From the NCBI GenBank assembly GCA_029204225.1, contig MU832111.1, positions 22,801 to 86,800 of the forward strand: a stretch of 64,000 bases of DNA, written 5' to 3'. This stretch comes from Diphasiastrum complanatum (Eukaryota; Streptophyta; Lycopodiopsida; Lycopodiales; Lycopodiaceae). The translations under genes and the position numbers were made by a program. The notes below the pieces were generated by a model. That model was given only the letters and a program-made list of their open reading frames with translations. It was not told where the DNA came from and ran no database searches. Of the stretch, positions 1 through 11,517 are shown in pieces (the first letter of the stretch is position 1; each line of letters starts with the position of its first letter).

Positions 1-1615
1 ATTTGGATTTCACAGTCACGAAGCTTTCGCGAAGGAACCACGATCCTCTAGCGACTCGGATGGAGTTCAGATGCGATCGCTGGACACTACTAGCCGAATC
101 ACTCCTAAAATCCTCCAGAATGTAGTCAGGCACTGCTGATCTACGTTTATAAAATTAATTTTCTATTCAACATAGTTTCAACCAAGGTGCAGAATTAATT
201 AGAGTGGTTAAGCATCTACAACTAATCAGTGAATTACAAGAGTGGCAGATTAGCCATCCTTTAATGTATCTACTAATGTCATACCATCAGATCAGATATC
301 TGTACTTTTGGGTACTTGTATGATCTTGCTGGTACTCTTTGGAGCGTGGAGGGCAGGAGAAGGTTTCGTTTCCATCGTTGGTTTCGTTTTGGTCGTTTGC
401 CTTCTCTCGTACTAGACCGCAAAAGGGGAGGCACATAAACTAAGAATGGTTTCACTTTTTTTATTTCGTGGAAAGGGGGGGCGGGCGGGGTGCCCAAGGA
501 GACCCTACATCTTGTAGAGACTACTACCCTCTTTGGCACCAGTGCAATGACAAACACATGTTTTGGAAAATTACTTTTGTTAAAAGTTTTAAGCATCTAA
601 TAGTTTGGGCAAGATTTGAACATTGGATGCAATTGGTGATAGATTCATATGTTCTAAACTTTTTATTCACATTGAAGTCTTGTTAACATTTTATTCACGT
701 GGAAGGGTAAACAAGCTAGGATGCTCATGCACATACTCGTGCACATTGTGTTATGATTTCGATCTTATTTAGTCTTATGATAAAATTACATAGTTTGGGT
801 TCATGGCCTAGTAAAAAGGTTTGAAATTAATCTATTTTGCTTTGTCTTCATTATTTCTTTGCCATTCTTTTAACTACATTGTTCTATTGATTAGAAGAGG
901 CCCAAATGCTCTAGCGGTACTTACAAGGGCCAATGAAAGCCTATTTAACCCTCACACATGAAACACGTGTCACCCCAAAAATCAATGCATTCACACACAT
1001 AAATGCTTTTCATCAATTAGGTTCTTCTCATGTGTGGGCAGCGGTCTCACACATACCCAACATCACACAAGCATGTACACACATATTTGGTCAATTTCTA
1101 GAAGTTTTTATATACATTGCTTTATTGGTCATTCTCGAAATTTGTTATGGAACTAAAGCCCTTGGTTTGCCATGTGGCAATGATTTGGCTATGGCCAATT
1201 TATCAAATTGCCTAGGGCATTATCTTTGATTTTTGGTCCACATATTTCCAAGCTACGAAGGTATGCATATGGCCCATAAGACTAAGGATGATAATGATAT
1301 GTGTTGCCCTGTGAATCCAAATGGGCACATGACGATATATCATTCAATAATTTGAATAATATGGACATGGCTAACATCCCTCTCATGGTGACAATGGTCA
1401 TGCAAATTCTACTTGGCCAGTGAGGTGGCACCTTAGGCTTGCTACATCCATAGATTCTTCTGAATCTACCTATCTTGCTTTTAAAATTCCACATAATAGC
1501 GAACAAATCCAACCTTAAACAATAACAATGTTGAATTTCAAACATATTAAACTTCACACTTACTTAGCAAGTCGGGTATTTCCTACCCACCTTGAACCCT
1601 ATATCCAAGCACATT
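1..1615. other. Non-genic flank, no gene recognised
   Basis: No coding exon, RNA gene or clear element end was recognised here. Short open frames on both strands have no recognisable domain. A G-rich stretch sits near 475-490. The sequence from about 940 to 1,100 is rich in CACAC words but shows no clean tandem period. Confidence 0.5.
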
Positions 1616-2455
1616 CAAGCATCAAAGGATGAAGAAGATTAATGTGTACCGTGGAGATTGGTTCTTGTTATAATACTGCAGAGAATTTTATTGGAAGATT
1701 TTGCTTGTCCATTATCCCTTGGATAATAAGGAGTAGTAAACCGATGAATAACAAAAAATTCTTCCAATAGACACTTGATTGTCTCATTGACAAAATGTGT
1801 TTTGCGATCACTAACAATCTCAATAGGACAACCAAATCGAACAATAATGTTTTCATATAAAAACTTATCTGTGGTTTTTGCTTCGGCAACACGAACTGAT
1901 CTTGCTTCTACCCATTTGGTCATATAATTTGTCACTACGATAATACATCTCGTTTGAGTATCTCGTGCCACAGGATGAATAGGACCAACATAATCAAGTC
2001 CCCATTTTTCAAACATTACTTGTGCTAAATCTGGATGAAATGGCTCGTAATTCTATTTCATAGGACAACGTGCATGTTGACAAACATCACAAGGTTTAAT
2101 ATACTTTCAGTATCTTATGGAGTGTAGGCCACCAACATCTTGATTGTAAAAAATTTGAACAGTGATATAAGATGAAAAGTGCCCTCCTCCCATTCCATCA
2201 TGTGAAAACATAATTAGATTTGGCACTTCATGTGGCAAAACACATATTCAAAGAATATCATCAGCTCCTCAGCGATACAATTGGCTAGCAATCAATTGGT
2301 AAGGTCAATCTCCTTTTTTGAACTTTGGACAACGATTCATTAGGTTGGCCCATCGTTAGAGATTCAACAATATTTGTTGCCCATTTAGGTACTGCTTCAA
2401 AAATAATGCAGCATCTGGAAGTTCATCATCAACCTCAATATTGATTGGTGTTGTT
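1616..2455 (-). mobile_element. Ty3/gypsy pol fragment (end of RNase H region to integrase core)
   Basis: Minus-strand translation gives a broken gypsy polyprotein. It starts near 2,440 with a linker typical of the RNase H to integrase region (LPDAALF, then LPHEVPNL and HDGMGGGHF). A zinc-finger half follows (KPCDVCQHARC, near 2,085). The integrase core follows from 2,016, with WGLDYVGP, MTKWVEA, ENIIVRFGCP and a late TPYYPRDNGQ block. The frame carries several stops and shifts upstream of 2,016, so it is dead. It ends by losing similarity near 1,620. It lies directly downstream of the copia remnant at 2,464-5,337 in the same orientation and probably interrupts or abuts it. No LTR belonging to it was identified. 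Confidence 0.85.
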
Positions 2456-2463
2456 TGTATTCT

Positions 2464-3205
2464 TTACAATTTGCACACATCCACATGAAAATGCTGAAAC
2501 ATGAGATAGAACAAGTAAAGTAGACTTAAACAACACTTCTTTGCTGCTCCTTTGGCCTTACTTGAGTCTTCAATAAGCTTCAAAAATAGATCCATAACAT
2601 CTTTGCTAATTACCTCTCCTTTGATGCTCTTGACTAGCTCCAAATTACCATCTCTCCTTTCATGTTGTTGAAGCCCTTTGAGATCAACCTCTTGATCTTC
2701 AACTTGACCAACAAAGTCATTCAACAAATTTTGTTTTCCAGATCCATTACTTGATTTTACAGCAAGATAACGTCCATCCACTTGCATAGCTCCATCTATA
2801 CAAGAAAAAGATGTTTTACTCTTCATAAGAGCTTGATACTCAAGATACATTATTTGGATCCACTTATTTCCTTGCTTCATCTACACTTGTAGGTTCATCA
2901 AAAGAGGTTAGGAAGACATCATAATTTTCAGAAACTACTTGCTTACCCTTTTCATCATATGTGAGCCTTGAAGGTACTTGTCTTTCCCTTGATGTTCTCC
3001 TTGGCTTTTGACTTGATGAAGGTCCATCATCATCACCATCTAAAGTAGGATCCTTTACATCAACATCAAGAATGTTAGATCCATCCACACCTTTATCAAT
3101 CATGCTTGAAGACACTTTTGGAATGTTCCTCTCATCAAAGATGACATCTCTACCAACAATCACTTTGTTAGTAGAAGGAATGTAAACCTTGTAGGATTTA
3201 CTCAT
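2464..3205 (-). pseudogene. Copia family B: integrase C-terminus and start of reverse transcriptase, with unrelated tail
   Basis: From 3,205 down, the translation shows the copia integrase C-terminal linker (acidic, serine-rich, then SRLTYDEKGKQVVSENYD). It then shows the usual lead-in to copia reverse transcriptase (EPTSVDEARK, then after a frameshift WIQIMYLEYQALMKSKTSF). Normal RT should follow, but from about 2,800 the frame reads a sequence with no resemblance to RT (AMQVDGRYLAVKSSNGSG, later VMDLFLKLIEDSSKAKG) and runs open to 2,464. The catalytic RT and RNase H are absent. The tail could be captured host sequence or another element; I do not recognise it. Confidence 0.7.
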
Positions 3206-3690
3206 CTCATTATATCCAACAAAAATATCTCTCCTTGAAGATGGATCCTCCTTGTCCTATCATCAAGAGTAACGTTGAAATAGCATGTGCATCCAAAAGT
3301 TCTTACAAAATTGAGACTCGGCCTCCTCTTGAATAGCATCTCAAAATATGTCCTTCCATACAAAATAGAACTCAGCCACCTATTGCACAAGAAATTGGCA
3401 CACAACAAAGCTTGATCCCAAAATGGTTTATCAAGATTAGCACTTAACCTCATGGCTTTAGCACTTTCATATAAAGTCCTATTCTTCCTTTTAGCCACTC
3501 CATTTTGTTGTGGGGTCCATGATGTTGTATACTCCCTCCTGATCCCATGCTCATCACAAAAAGCCTTGAACTTGGTAGATATGTACTCACCACCATTGTC
3601 ACTCTTTAAGCACTTGATCTTTGTAAAAAATTGGTTCTCCCTTGCATTCTTGAACTTGATAAAGACATCATACACTTCATCTTTGCTCTT
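3202..3690 (-). pseudogene. Copia family B integrase core
   Basis: The minus-strand open frame holds the copia integrase core. It has CLKSDNGGEYIS with the second catalytic aspartate, the block TTSWTPQQNGVAKRKNRTL, which carries the region of the third acidic residue (the usual E is replaced by K in AKRKNRT), and then KPFWDQALLCANFLCNR and FGCTCY. The first part of the core, with the first aspartate, lies upstream of 3,690 and is degraded. It is one segment of the same element as the protease and gag segments at 3,773-4,937, in the same order and strand. Confidence 0.85.
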
Positions 3691-3772
3691 TAGTAGACAG
3701 ATCCAGGTGTCCCATCCTTTTATGCCAACTTCTTAAATAGTTATTTGCTCTCTTGCAAGACATCCAACTTGG

Positions 3773-4140
3773 TTAGCAATAACACAAGCATCTAGTTTGA
3801 ACAACTTCCCTTGAATTTTTCCTTTTTCCAATCAAGACATCCTTCCTTTTGATCATACAAGCATCTCCATCAAACTCAACCTTGAGGCTTTTAGTTAGCA
3901 TTTGACTCCCACTAAGCAAATTCTTGGTAATAGATGGAATAAACAAGACATCCTCCAAATGAACATTCCTATATGTAGAGAGAGAAATAGGAATTGTGCC
4001 AATCCCTTTGATTGCACACTCACCATCATTGGCCATGTAGATCACCCTCTTGTCATCTCCATGTGCCAACAAAGAAGTGAAGTACTCTTTGTGAAAAGTC
4101 ATGTGTGAACTTGCTGCACTATCAATTCACCAACGATCTA
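3773..4140 (-). pseudogene. Copia family B aspartic protease region
   Basis: The translation from 4,102 down (HKEYFTSLLAHGDDKRVIYMANDGE, then LEDVLFIPSITKNLLSGSQML) is the canonical copia protease segment, which normally follows the active-site DSG. The DSG region itself lies just upstream, near 4,110-4,130, and is interrupted by a stop. The plus-strand relative at 33,925-34,014 keeps the intact WWIDSGSSLHMTF. The pairing confirms that both belong to one family. Confidence 0.8.
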
Positions 4141-4173
4141 GATCTCCATCATTAGCAAGCATACATGAAGACA

Positions 4174-4937
4174 TCACAAAAGCATCATCATTTGCATCTT
4201 TAACATCCAAACCATCCTCATCAAGAGTAAGATTATCTTTCTTGTTTCCTTGATCTCTCTTCTTCTTGTAGAAACCACTTGCAAAGTGTTCTTTGATGCC
4301 ACAATAGAAGCACTTGAGCTTTGATCTATCCTACTTTTTGCCACTTGAAGAAGCATCCACTTGGTCTTACCCTTTAGACAACTTACTTTTGATTGTCCCC
4401 TTGAATTTGCCCTTTGTGAACATAGCCTCCTCTTGAAGTGTCGATGTAGATCCACTTCTTGCTTGAAGCCTATATTCCTCATTGATCAAGATCTCTTGAA
4501 GATCCATCAAACTTGGCAGTCTTTTAAATAGCAATACCTTGAACAATTTTAGCATGAGCATACAACAATCCATTAAGAATAACTTTAACAAGCTCTCCTT
4601 CCTTAATGTTTTCATCAATGCAAGCCAACTCATCATTCAATGCTTTCATCCTCAACACAAAAGTACTTGGACTTTCTTCATTATTTTGCAAACAAGAAAA
4701 GATTTGCCTTCTTAGAGTCAGCACTCTAGAAGTAGACTTGGATTCATAAAGCTTCTTCATTGAATTCCAAGCATCCTTAGATGAAGTACACTTACCAACT
4801 TCCTTGAGAAGCTCATTGGTAACATTCATCTTGATCATGTGTCGAGCCCTTTTGGCCCTCTTATCATACCTCATTTGATCTTGTTGTGTTGCTGGTCTCT
4901 CCTCCAAACCTACAACAATATCCAAGACATCATTCAT
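4174..4937 (-). pseudogene. Copia family B gag with degraded zinc knuckle
   Basis: The gag frame begins at 4,937 (MNDVLDIVVGLEERP). It continues through the UBN2-type gag core (KDAWNSMKKLYESKSTSRV, RRQIFSCLQNNEESPSTFVLRMKALNDELA) and the region LVKVILNGL. It then shifts frame near 4,530 into LPSLMDLQEILINEEYRLQ. A CCHC knuckle at about 4,260-4,320 reads CFYCGIKEHFASG, with the last cysteine lost. A near-identical, rearranged copy lies on the plus strand at 33,322-33,890, so the family was recently active. Confidence 0.85.
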
Positions 4938-5325
4938 TTCAAGCTAAGATTGAAACACACTCAAATGAAATCTAGCAACCTCACTATCTAGAGATCAAAT
5001 CAAAATTAGGGTTTTGAAAAAATCACAAAAAATTGACTATTCCAAATCTACATGCAAATGCTAAAAATTTGATATGCAATCTATTAGCCACCACTTAGGC
5101 TGATCCAATGATTCAAAAATCGGCCAAATCCAATATGTGAAATCAAAAATCGAAATTGATCAAGTTTGTGAATCTATATAGGTTTTTGATCTACAAAAAA
5201 TCCAATCTACAAAAGCAAAAAAACTCGATTTTGGCATAGAATCCTCTGTAGCATGCACTAGCCTTGATATCTTCACCAAATCATTGATAGATATGATTTT
5301 CTCCATCATAAACTGAAATACAACA

Positions 5326-5337
5326 GCTCTGATACCA
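5326..5337 (-). promoter_or_regulatory. Copia family B primer-binding site
   Basis: On the minus strand the sequence reads TGGTATCAGAGC, complementary to the 3' end of initiator tRNA-Met, the usual copia primer. It abuts the LTR end (TTCACA) at 5,338. About 390 bases separate it from the gag start. Confidence 0.85.
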
Positions 5338-5812
5338 TGTGAAGGATTTCAAATCATTCATAATCCAATCCATCTCCCTGGTCTTTGGTTACAAAAAAAA
5401 ATACTCTACCAATCTCACCAATGTAGAAAAATCAACATCTACACACAAGATGAGATGCAAACTCTAATAGAACTTGATCAAACCTAAATCAAATAATAAA
5501 GTATTCTTGCTGGTCGTACAAAACCAGAAAGCTACTATATTTCACACATGTGGATTCAGTAATAACAAATATGGATCATTCTACACATAGAATTGCATGC
5601 AATCACAAGTATAATGCACCAATGGATAGTAGAATTGCAGTGCACCAATGGATAGTAGAACCCAAGAGAACCATGTATAAGCATAAAATGAGATAGAGAT
5701 GAGAGAAGATGTGTCTCTCCATGAGTTTCCTCCTTTTATAGCAGTTTCAAATCCTATTTAGCCACTTAGTTTTCCCTCCAAAATGCTAGCACCCACCATA
5801 GGTTTGTTAGGA
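5338..5812 (-). repeat. Probable 5' LTR of copia family B (outer boundary not defined)
   Basis: The stretch lies immediately upstream of the primer-binding site. It contains a good TATA box on the minus strand (TATAAAA, 5,734-5,740), about 400 bases from the LTR end, as expected for an LTR promoter. A 20-base unit (TGCACCAATGGATAGTAGAA) is repeated at about 5,617 and 5,641 on the plus strand. The outer end is uncertain because the neighbouring copia A LTR begins somewhere beyond 5,813 and no matching 3' LTR was seen. Confidence 0.5.
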
Positions 5813-6023
5813 TTGTCTCCATAAACTTTGCGAATGATTTAAGTTTTGTAACTATATTTTTATAGTAATATTGTAACAATAAGAGATGTTTAATCGTTTG
5901 TAGCATAATTGAATGAGATATTGAGTAATCAACACACAACAATGTTATGTCACCAATTTCATATAGCAATACAAATGCTTCACAAAAAAGCAAATATTTA
6001 TCACTTGCGTATTCAGTTATTGA
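5813..6023. other. Unassigned AT-rich spacer between two copia LTRs
   Basis: This stretch separates the family B LTR from the recognisable part of the family A LTR. It starts with TGTTAGGATT, which could be a degenerate LTR start, but it does not match the start of the full family A LTR at 31,807. Confidence 0.3.
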
Positions 6024-6722
6024 GAGAAATCAAGAACAAGTGTGTGTAAATATAGCATCAGAAGCTTATCAGAGATAGACGAAGTAAATGCCTTGCATGA
6101 TTGATTCTCTATTGTCAATAATAGGTTCATTCCTTTTACAAATTGTATTAGCTTTGTAGAGCATGCAGTTTCATCCGCTATTGTCTTGTGATCTACCGCA
6201 TTATTGGCATGTATATTTTGCTATACTTAATCTGATAACATCTCTTTGTTCTACGTTTAGATTTGTGTCAATATTGCTATGCTTATTCTTCATTTTGTCT
6301 GACTTTCTTGTTGCTCAATCTGGTAATCTGTTCTTAACAAGTTATTATTAGTTTGGTTGTCGATGACTAATATTTAGTCTTGCCTTTCGCGAATCATTCG
6401 CGACTGATTATCAGTCTAGCTCTTCGCAAATCATTTGCGACTAATTGTCTAGTTGTTCACGACAAATTATTCTTCTGGTGTTTTATTAATGTTTGGCTAT
6501 GTAATTAGAATGACCCTGATTTCTATCACTAACATTCTGTTCATTTCTTACAGGCATAGTCATGCTTAGGGAAAGAGTAATATAGCTCATTCCGCTGTGC
6601 ACGAACACTTTCTGTTCGAGTTCGTTTCTTGTTCGAGTTTCATGTTCGCTTCTTTTTTGTGTTCATTTTCTTTTAGAGCTATTTTTTGTTTCTCACACAC
6701 GACACACCCTCTTTCTCTAACA
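6024..6722 (+). repeat. Copia family A 5' LTR (front part missing)
   Basis: The segment from ATCAAGAACAAGTGTG (6,024) to the terminal CTAACA (6,722) matches two other places. Its first ~110 bases match the minus-strand 3' LTR of the same element (about 35,360-35,470). Its later part matches the full LTR at 31,807-32,882, including the CGCAGTTTCGTCCGCTATTG-like block. It ends directly at a tRNA-Met primer-binding site. The LTR front is absent, so the element could not be mobilised. Confidence 0.75.
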
Positions 6723-6734
6723 TGGTATCAGAGC
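6723..6734 (+). promoter_or_regulatory. Copia family A primer-binding site
   Basis: TGGTATCAGAGC follows the LTR terminus directly. It is the standard initiator tRNA-Met primer-binding site of plant copia elements and fixes the LTR end at 6,722. Confidence 0.9.
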
Positions 6735-6876
6735 TATTTTCGTAGCCTGATAAGCTTCCACAGTATAAGACTCTACTAGTTGATAGTATAATTATCTTCT
6801 TGTTTTGTGATTTTGTACTAGATTTTCATACTTAGGTCACTGATAGTTTTTCCTATCACTTAGACTAATCTTCTAC

Positions 6877-7610
6877 ATGGATTCCCAAGGGAAAGCCACT
6901 CCCATCATGGACAAGTTTAATGGAGCCAATTACCATCTGTGGAAATTTAAGATAAAAACTGTACTAATGGCTAAAGAATTGTATGACATTGTTACAGGTG
7001 CAGAAGGGAAACCCGAAGCAGATGATGCAACAATCGCCAGATGGAAGCTGAAGGATGGAAAGGCTTTCGTGTTGATCATCCTTAACATAACGAATACCCA
7101 AATCGGCCATGTATCCAAGGCTCAGACATTGAAAGAAGTCTGGGACATTTTGAGCACACTATACAAAGTGCAAGATATACCGTCCAAGCTACATCTCAGG
7201 AAGAAATTTTACTCCCTCAAGATGGCGAATGGTGATTCCTTGCAGAATTACATTAATCAATTCAAGAACCTGCTAAGGCAAATGGCCGCTGTCGGATTTG
7301 TCATAGACGATCAAGATGCAGTGATGCAACTACTTACAAGCTTGCCAAGCTTATATGACAGCTGGGTAATTCACGACACATCCAGAATTGACCCTTTCGA
7401 GAGTCAATACTATGTTGTTGTAGGAAGACACGCAGAGGAACGAAACCTCAAGTTCCTCAGCTAATTCTCACGCTTTATACACCAACAAGAGCACGACTAA
7501 GCAGAAGAAGAAGAAAGGCCCAAAGCAATCAAAGCCAGACCAGAATCAGCACAACACAAAGAACAGTCGAATCCGCAGACGAAGAAGAAGCTGTTTTGCA
7601 TATGTGGACA
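6877..7610 (+). pseudogene. Copia family A gag
   Basis: A 195-codon frame from 6,877 to 7,464 starts with MDSQGKATPIMDKFNGANYHLWKF..., the classic copia gag N-terminus with the NYHLWK motif. It runs through SKLHLRKKFYSLKM, SLQNYINQFKNLLRQM and LLTSLP. A stop at 7,462 ends the frame. The lysine-rich C-terminal part (STTKQKKKKGPKQSKPDQN) continues in another frame to about 7,560. The CCHC region near 7,590 is barely recognisable. Protease and most of integrase are deleted between here and 7,604, so this is an internally deleted element. The start was chosen because it follows the primer site by about 140 bases and matches the family start. Confidence 0.9.
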
Positions 7611-8148
7611 AGCTCTAAGCCTTTTGTGAAGAACCTAAGGGTGTTTGTGTGCATTTCCTACGCGCAAATCCCAAAAGACATGAGGAAGAAATTGGACTTC
7701 CAAGGTCTCAAGACCATCCTGATTGGATATACTTCATCTGATAATACATACAAGTTGTATGATCCTAATACCTAGCAAATCTTGTATAGCCGAGATACAG
7801 TCTTTATCGAGGATCAATTCATCGACATCAAAGGCAAGGATATTGCTCCAGGAGAAACTTCATCACCTACCATTGACATGACTGTCCGAGCTTTTAGCTC
7901 AAGCATGTCTATTGTCGACCCACTTCATGACAGCGAATCAGACGAAGATGTTGCTGCTACCCAGCAACAAGTCCCAGGAGTGGTTCATTAGTCGAATCCT
8001 CCCAGAAGATCAAGCCGAGTGTGCACACAGCCCACAAGGTATACTCCTAAGTCTGCATGTCTCTTGATACATGAACTGACGACAGTCGAAGAGGCACTCA
8101 GCCAACCAGACTCTGATCTCTGGAGAGAAGCTATCGACAGAGAGTATT
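7604..8148 (+). pseudogene. Copia family A integrase C-terminus to start of RT (left half of a split frame)
   Basis: The frame gives SKPFVKNLRVFVCISYAQIP, KKLDFQGLKTILIGYTSSDNTYKLYDP, and YSRDTVFIEDQF. These are the copia integrase tail and its GKAIR-like linker. The frame continues through SLLIHELTTVEEALSQPDSD to WREAIDREY, the RT lead-in. It stops abruptly at 8,148, where a gypsy LTR begins. The missing continuation (SSLIKNQTWSLVEAPIGC) is found on the minus strand starting at 37,286, 29 kb away. The last bases before the LTR (GTATT, 8,144-8,148) are one copy of the gypsy target duplication. Confidence 0.9.
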
Positions 8149-8853
8149 TGTCAGACTCCAAATCTGAAACTTCACTTAAAACCTGGCCTATCCCGTGCAC
8201 AACAATCAGCAATGTCAATCCTTGTTGAAAGTTCCCTGCATGTACAAACATCAAAGCACACGAAACATGGTGGAGCTAGTTGCCTTGTCTCCTCCCAACC
8301 TTTGCTGCATAGATTATGATCATGAACACCTCTCCCTAGGCTCACTTATGCACAATCCTCAAGCACCCCTTAACCCTGACCTTTCCTAACGTCGACACAT
8401 GGCCAATTCCATGCACAGTCGACACTTGCCACTTGGCAGTACCTTGACACATAGGCGAGTAGGCTGACATGTGTCACTCATACACTGGACCAAGTGTCCC
8501 TGTGAGCATGTGGCACGTGTCATGTTTGACCAGTCAACCCTGACATGTGTCACTCATTCACTGAACCAAGTGTCCCAGTGAGCATATGACAAGTGTCCCA
8601 CTGACTAGTCAACTCTCCTACTTTTAAGGAGGTCAATCCAGCCACTCCTAATGAATGACCCAGTACCCTATGCCAAAGCTAAGCACGACTCTCTGAGGTC
8701 CAGTGCCAACTGATTACAGTTTATTTACAATTTACTTACAAAAGGTCACCACAGGCCAATGACTTAGCCATTGCAGTAATTATAATAACTACAAAACGTA
8801 CATGTGTCTCTGAAAACTGTAAATAATCGGAACATGGAGTAAAGGCTCTAACA
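8149..8853 (-). repeat. Intact 3' LTR (705 bp) of nested gypsy element
   Basis: On the minus strand this LTR begins TGTTAGAGCC (at 8,853) and ends GTCTGACA (at 8,149), with the TG...CA ends of an LTR. It contains a repeated word family around GACACATGTCA and TGGTCCAGTG. Just upstream on the minus strand a purine tract (GAGAGGGAAGGAA) precedes it. Its last ~106 bases match 11,520-11,621, and its first ~600 bases match 37,287-37,889. It is therefore the reference copy that shows the other two pieces are halves of one LTR. Confidence 0.9.
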
Positions 8854-9195
8854 TTCCTTCCCTCTCAAAAAAAGACATCGTCCGCGATGACCAAACTTTA
8901 CGTACTGTGCATGCAAACCGTGCGCGGTCTCCCAGACAACATCTGTAAGAGGTCTTCCATGCCAAACAACTAGATATATCAAAGATCAAGTGGTTACACA
9001 GACGTTTCTCCCGCCTATCGAATATCCTTGTTGGCTCATGGATCTCCTCTCCATGCTCCTGAATAGAGTCACAACTGACTCATCTCCTATGATAATCAGC
9101 ATCCCATACTACTCACGATCACACACGGCTCTCACTAGCACCACGATTGCTTGTCTTAAATTTTTTCAACTAACTCAAGCATCTTACTCATAGAG

Positions 9196-9486
9196 TTAGA
9201 AATCAACTGTACTAGGCACTTTGAGGAATTCCCACTGTAACAAAACTAGTAGGCCTAAAACCATATTGGACCACCAAAATTTACATAGGATCATCTCATA
9301 GGTCCAATCCACACCCGGATGACTAGCACGAGTACTATCATAACATAAATGCAAAATCTCCCTACATAACCCTTTACTAACTAGAATGGAGAGTTTGTCA
9401 TTTCCTTTAACTATACCATCTACCATGGTATAATTTAGGCAAGTGTGAGCAAGAGGTCTTCCATGCCAAACAACTAGATATATCAA
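9196..9486 (-). pseudogene. Gypsy integrase zinc-finger (H2C2) fragment
   Basis: The translation reads VDGIVKGNDKLSILVSKGLCREILHLCYDSTRASHPGVDWTYEMILCKFWWSNM. The segment LCREILHLCYDS..ASHPGVD followed by FWWSNM is the gypsy pre-integrase region with its histidines and the FWWP-like end. The two cysteines and the catalytic core that should follow are missing. Confidence 0.75.
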
Positions 9487-10159
9487 AGATCAAGTGGTTA
9501 CACAAACGTTTCTCCCGCCTATCGAATATCCCAAAAAAAGACCAAAAAAGACATTCGATACAATATTGTCCCAACGACGACATCACTTGCATCCGTTGAA
9601 GGTCTACTATCTTTTATGTGACAAAGTCAGCCACAACTTGTTTCAAAGTGTTGAAACTTCACTACTGAACTTTTGTCCACTTATTATTCTATAGCATATT
9701 TGGTCAAAGGTGCAGCCATATGTGAACAACCCTTCACACCTTGCGACAAAACCCAAACAATCCAAGAGAGCCTCTCAATACCGTCAAGTCTGTAGGTATA
9801 GGCCACGAAAGGAGAACAACTTTCCTTGGATTCGGTTTTATGCCTTCAACGAACGTGATAACACCCAAATATGCTATTTTTTTAATCATTAGCAAACAAG
9901 ATTTTATCCCTCAGGTTGACAAATAGTTCTAAGGTGAGTTACATACGTCACCACAATTGTAAACCAAAACGTCATTCATAAACAGTCTGAGTACATCATC
10001 GTTCATCAACATCATACATGTTATTGGGGTGTTAGTCAATCAAAGGCGTAACCAAAAAGTTATAGTGACTGAAACAAGTTTTAAAGGCAGTCTTACACAC
10101 ATGCACTTCATGAACTCTCATCATTTTAAACAATTGTGGCAAAAGAAATAACATCAACC

Positions 10160-10861
10160 TTACCTGATCATCGACACTTTCACAAGATGAAGAGTACTTC
10201 CCTGGAGTTCATCCTGCTCCAGCTCTTCAATAGCCACAGGTGCTCGTGCCTGTCTCACTAGCAAATTGAATGAAGTCCGCATTGGATTCCATAGACATTC
10301 CTTCCACATGCATCCTACCAAGTAACCAAAGCAAAACTTTCTCTTTTGAAACACCCTTGGTCTTGCGACATTAGCAACAAAGATCGTTGGCCCCTTCTAA
10401 ACATCGGATTGCCCATACAATCGTTGTCCCTACACTGAAGGACGATGACCTCTTTGGACATTAGACCGCCCATACAATCCTTTGTCCTCGAAAGCCCCTG
10501 CTCCTTCTCCTTTAAGGTCACTTGAAACTTGCCTTTGCACAAATTGACTTTTAATCCTTTTGAGCCTCTGGTTACCCCAAGAGCCAAAAAACTGCCTGAA
10601 CCTTATTACGTGTTGCAACAACAGGGCTATCTGAATTGCTCCTTGGAGGCTACAAGTCTGCTTCTTTACAACGAAAGGTTTTGAGACTTCCATGCAAGAA
10701 AATGAAACACTTAAACAATCATACCGCTTCCGGTTCTTGTGAGGATCTTGATGTCTTCAACATTCCAGGATTTGTTGAAAAATCACCTCCATAGATTCCA
10801 CCTTGGCTGCCACTTCCTCAACTCTTAGTATCTCGGTGCTAGAACCCTCCAACGGATCCAT
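10160..10861 (-). pseudogene. Gypsy gag fragment
   Basis: An ATG at 10,861 opens MDPLEGSSTEILRVEEVAAK and then VESMEVIFQQILE, a coiled gag-like N-terminus at the right distance (about 650 bases) from the primer site. The frame is lost near 10,760. Further down, basic glycine-rich frames (10,315-10,587) look like gag remnants but show no CCHC motif. The gag assignment rests on position and style rather than on a conserved motif. Confidence 0.45.
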
Positions 10862-11505
10862 GTTTACAGTGTTGCAAACTTGTCCACCTACTTAGAGGTC
10901 AAAATTATCGGCAAGAATGAGTTTACAACTCTCAAACCTTTTTTTCCTTGTATTTTGGCCCAAAAGTTAGACCAACTTTGGAAGGCTATAACTTTTCCGT
11001 GACTTGGACTTTTCTTGAGCGGTCAATTTGTAGTAGGTCGCCCTCCAGCTGGCTTTCCAATGAACCCTTAACAGTCCGGTTTAGGCTAGAATTGCCCAAT
11101 CATCAAGCAATTTCTTCTTAGCTAGTTTTGCACCTATGTATGAGAACCAAATATTGAAAAAATACCATAGGACTCCGTTTTCTTTGCTGTAAATTGCATA
11201 CTACAGCCCTTGAGGTCTGCCTAGAAGACCCCCAAAATTTGAGGATGATCCAAGAACCGAGTGGAAAGTTACAAAGAAAAAACTCTTCAGCCTGCCAGCG
11301 CCCACCAGCCACAAGAAAATTCTCGAAATCGCTTGGATTTCGCTGCTGGGGTTGGTTCCCGTGACTAATCTACTGTGCCTTAGCAATAGGAACATTTTGC
11401 AACAGATCCCTCTCAATCAAAAGTTATGAGCAAAAAACTCCCCTTTCTCTCTCTAGAACGTGTTTGTTTTTTGTTGTCCCAAGCTTCCAAAACTTGCAAA
11501 CCTTG

Positions 11506-11517
11506 GCTTTGATACCA
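11506..11517 (-). promoter_or_regulatory. Gypsy primer-binding site
   Basis: Minus strand TGGTATCAAAGC lies two bases inside the LTR end at 11,520. It resembles the initiator tRNA-Met primer site with one difference (AAA for AGA). It identifies the LTR piece at 11,520-11,621 as the end of the 5' LTR. Confidence 0.8.
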
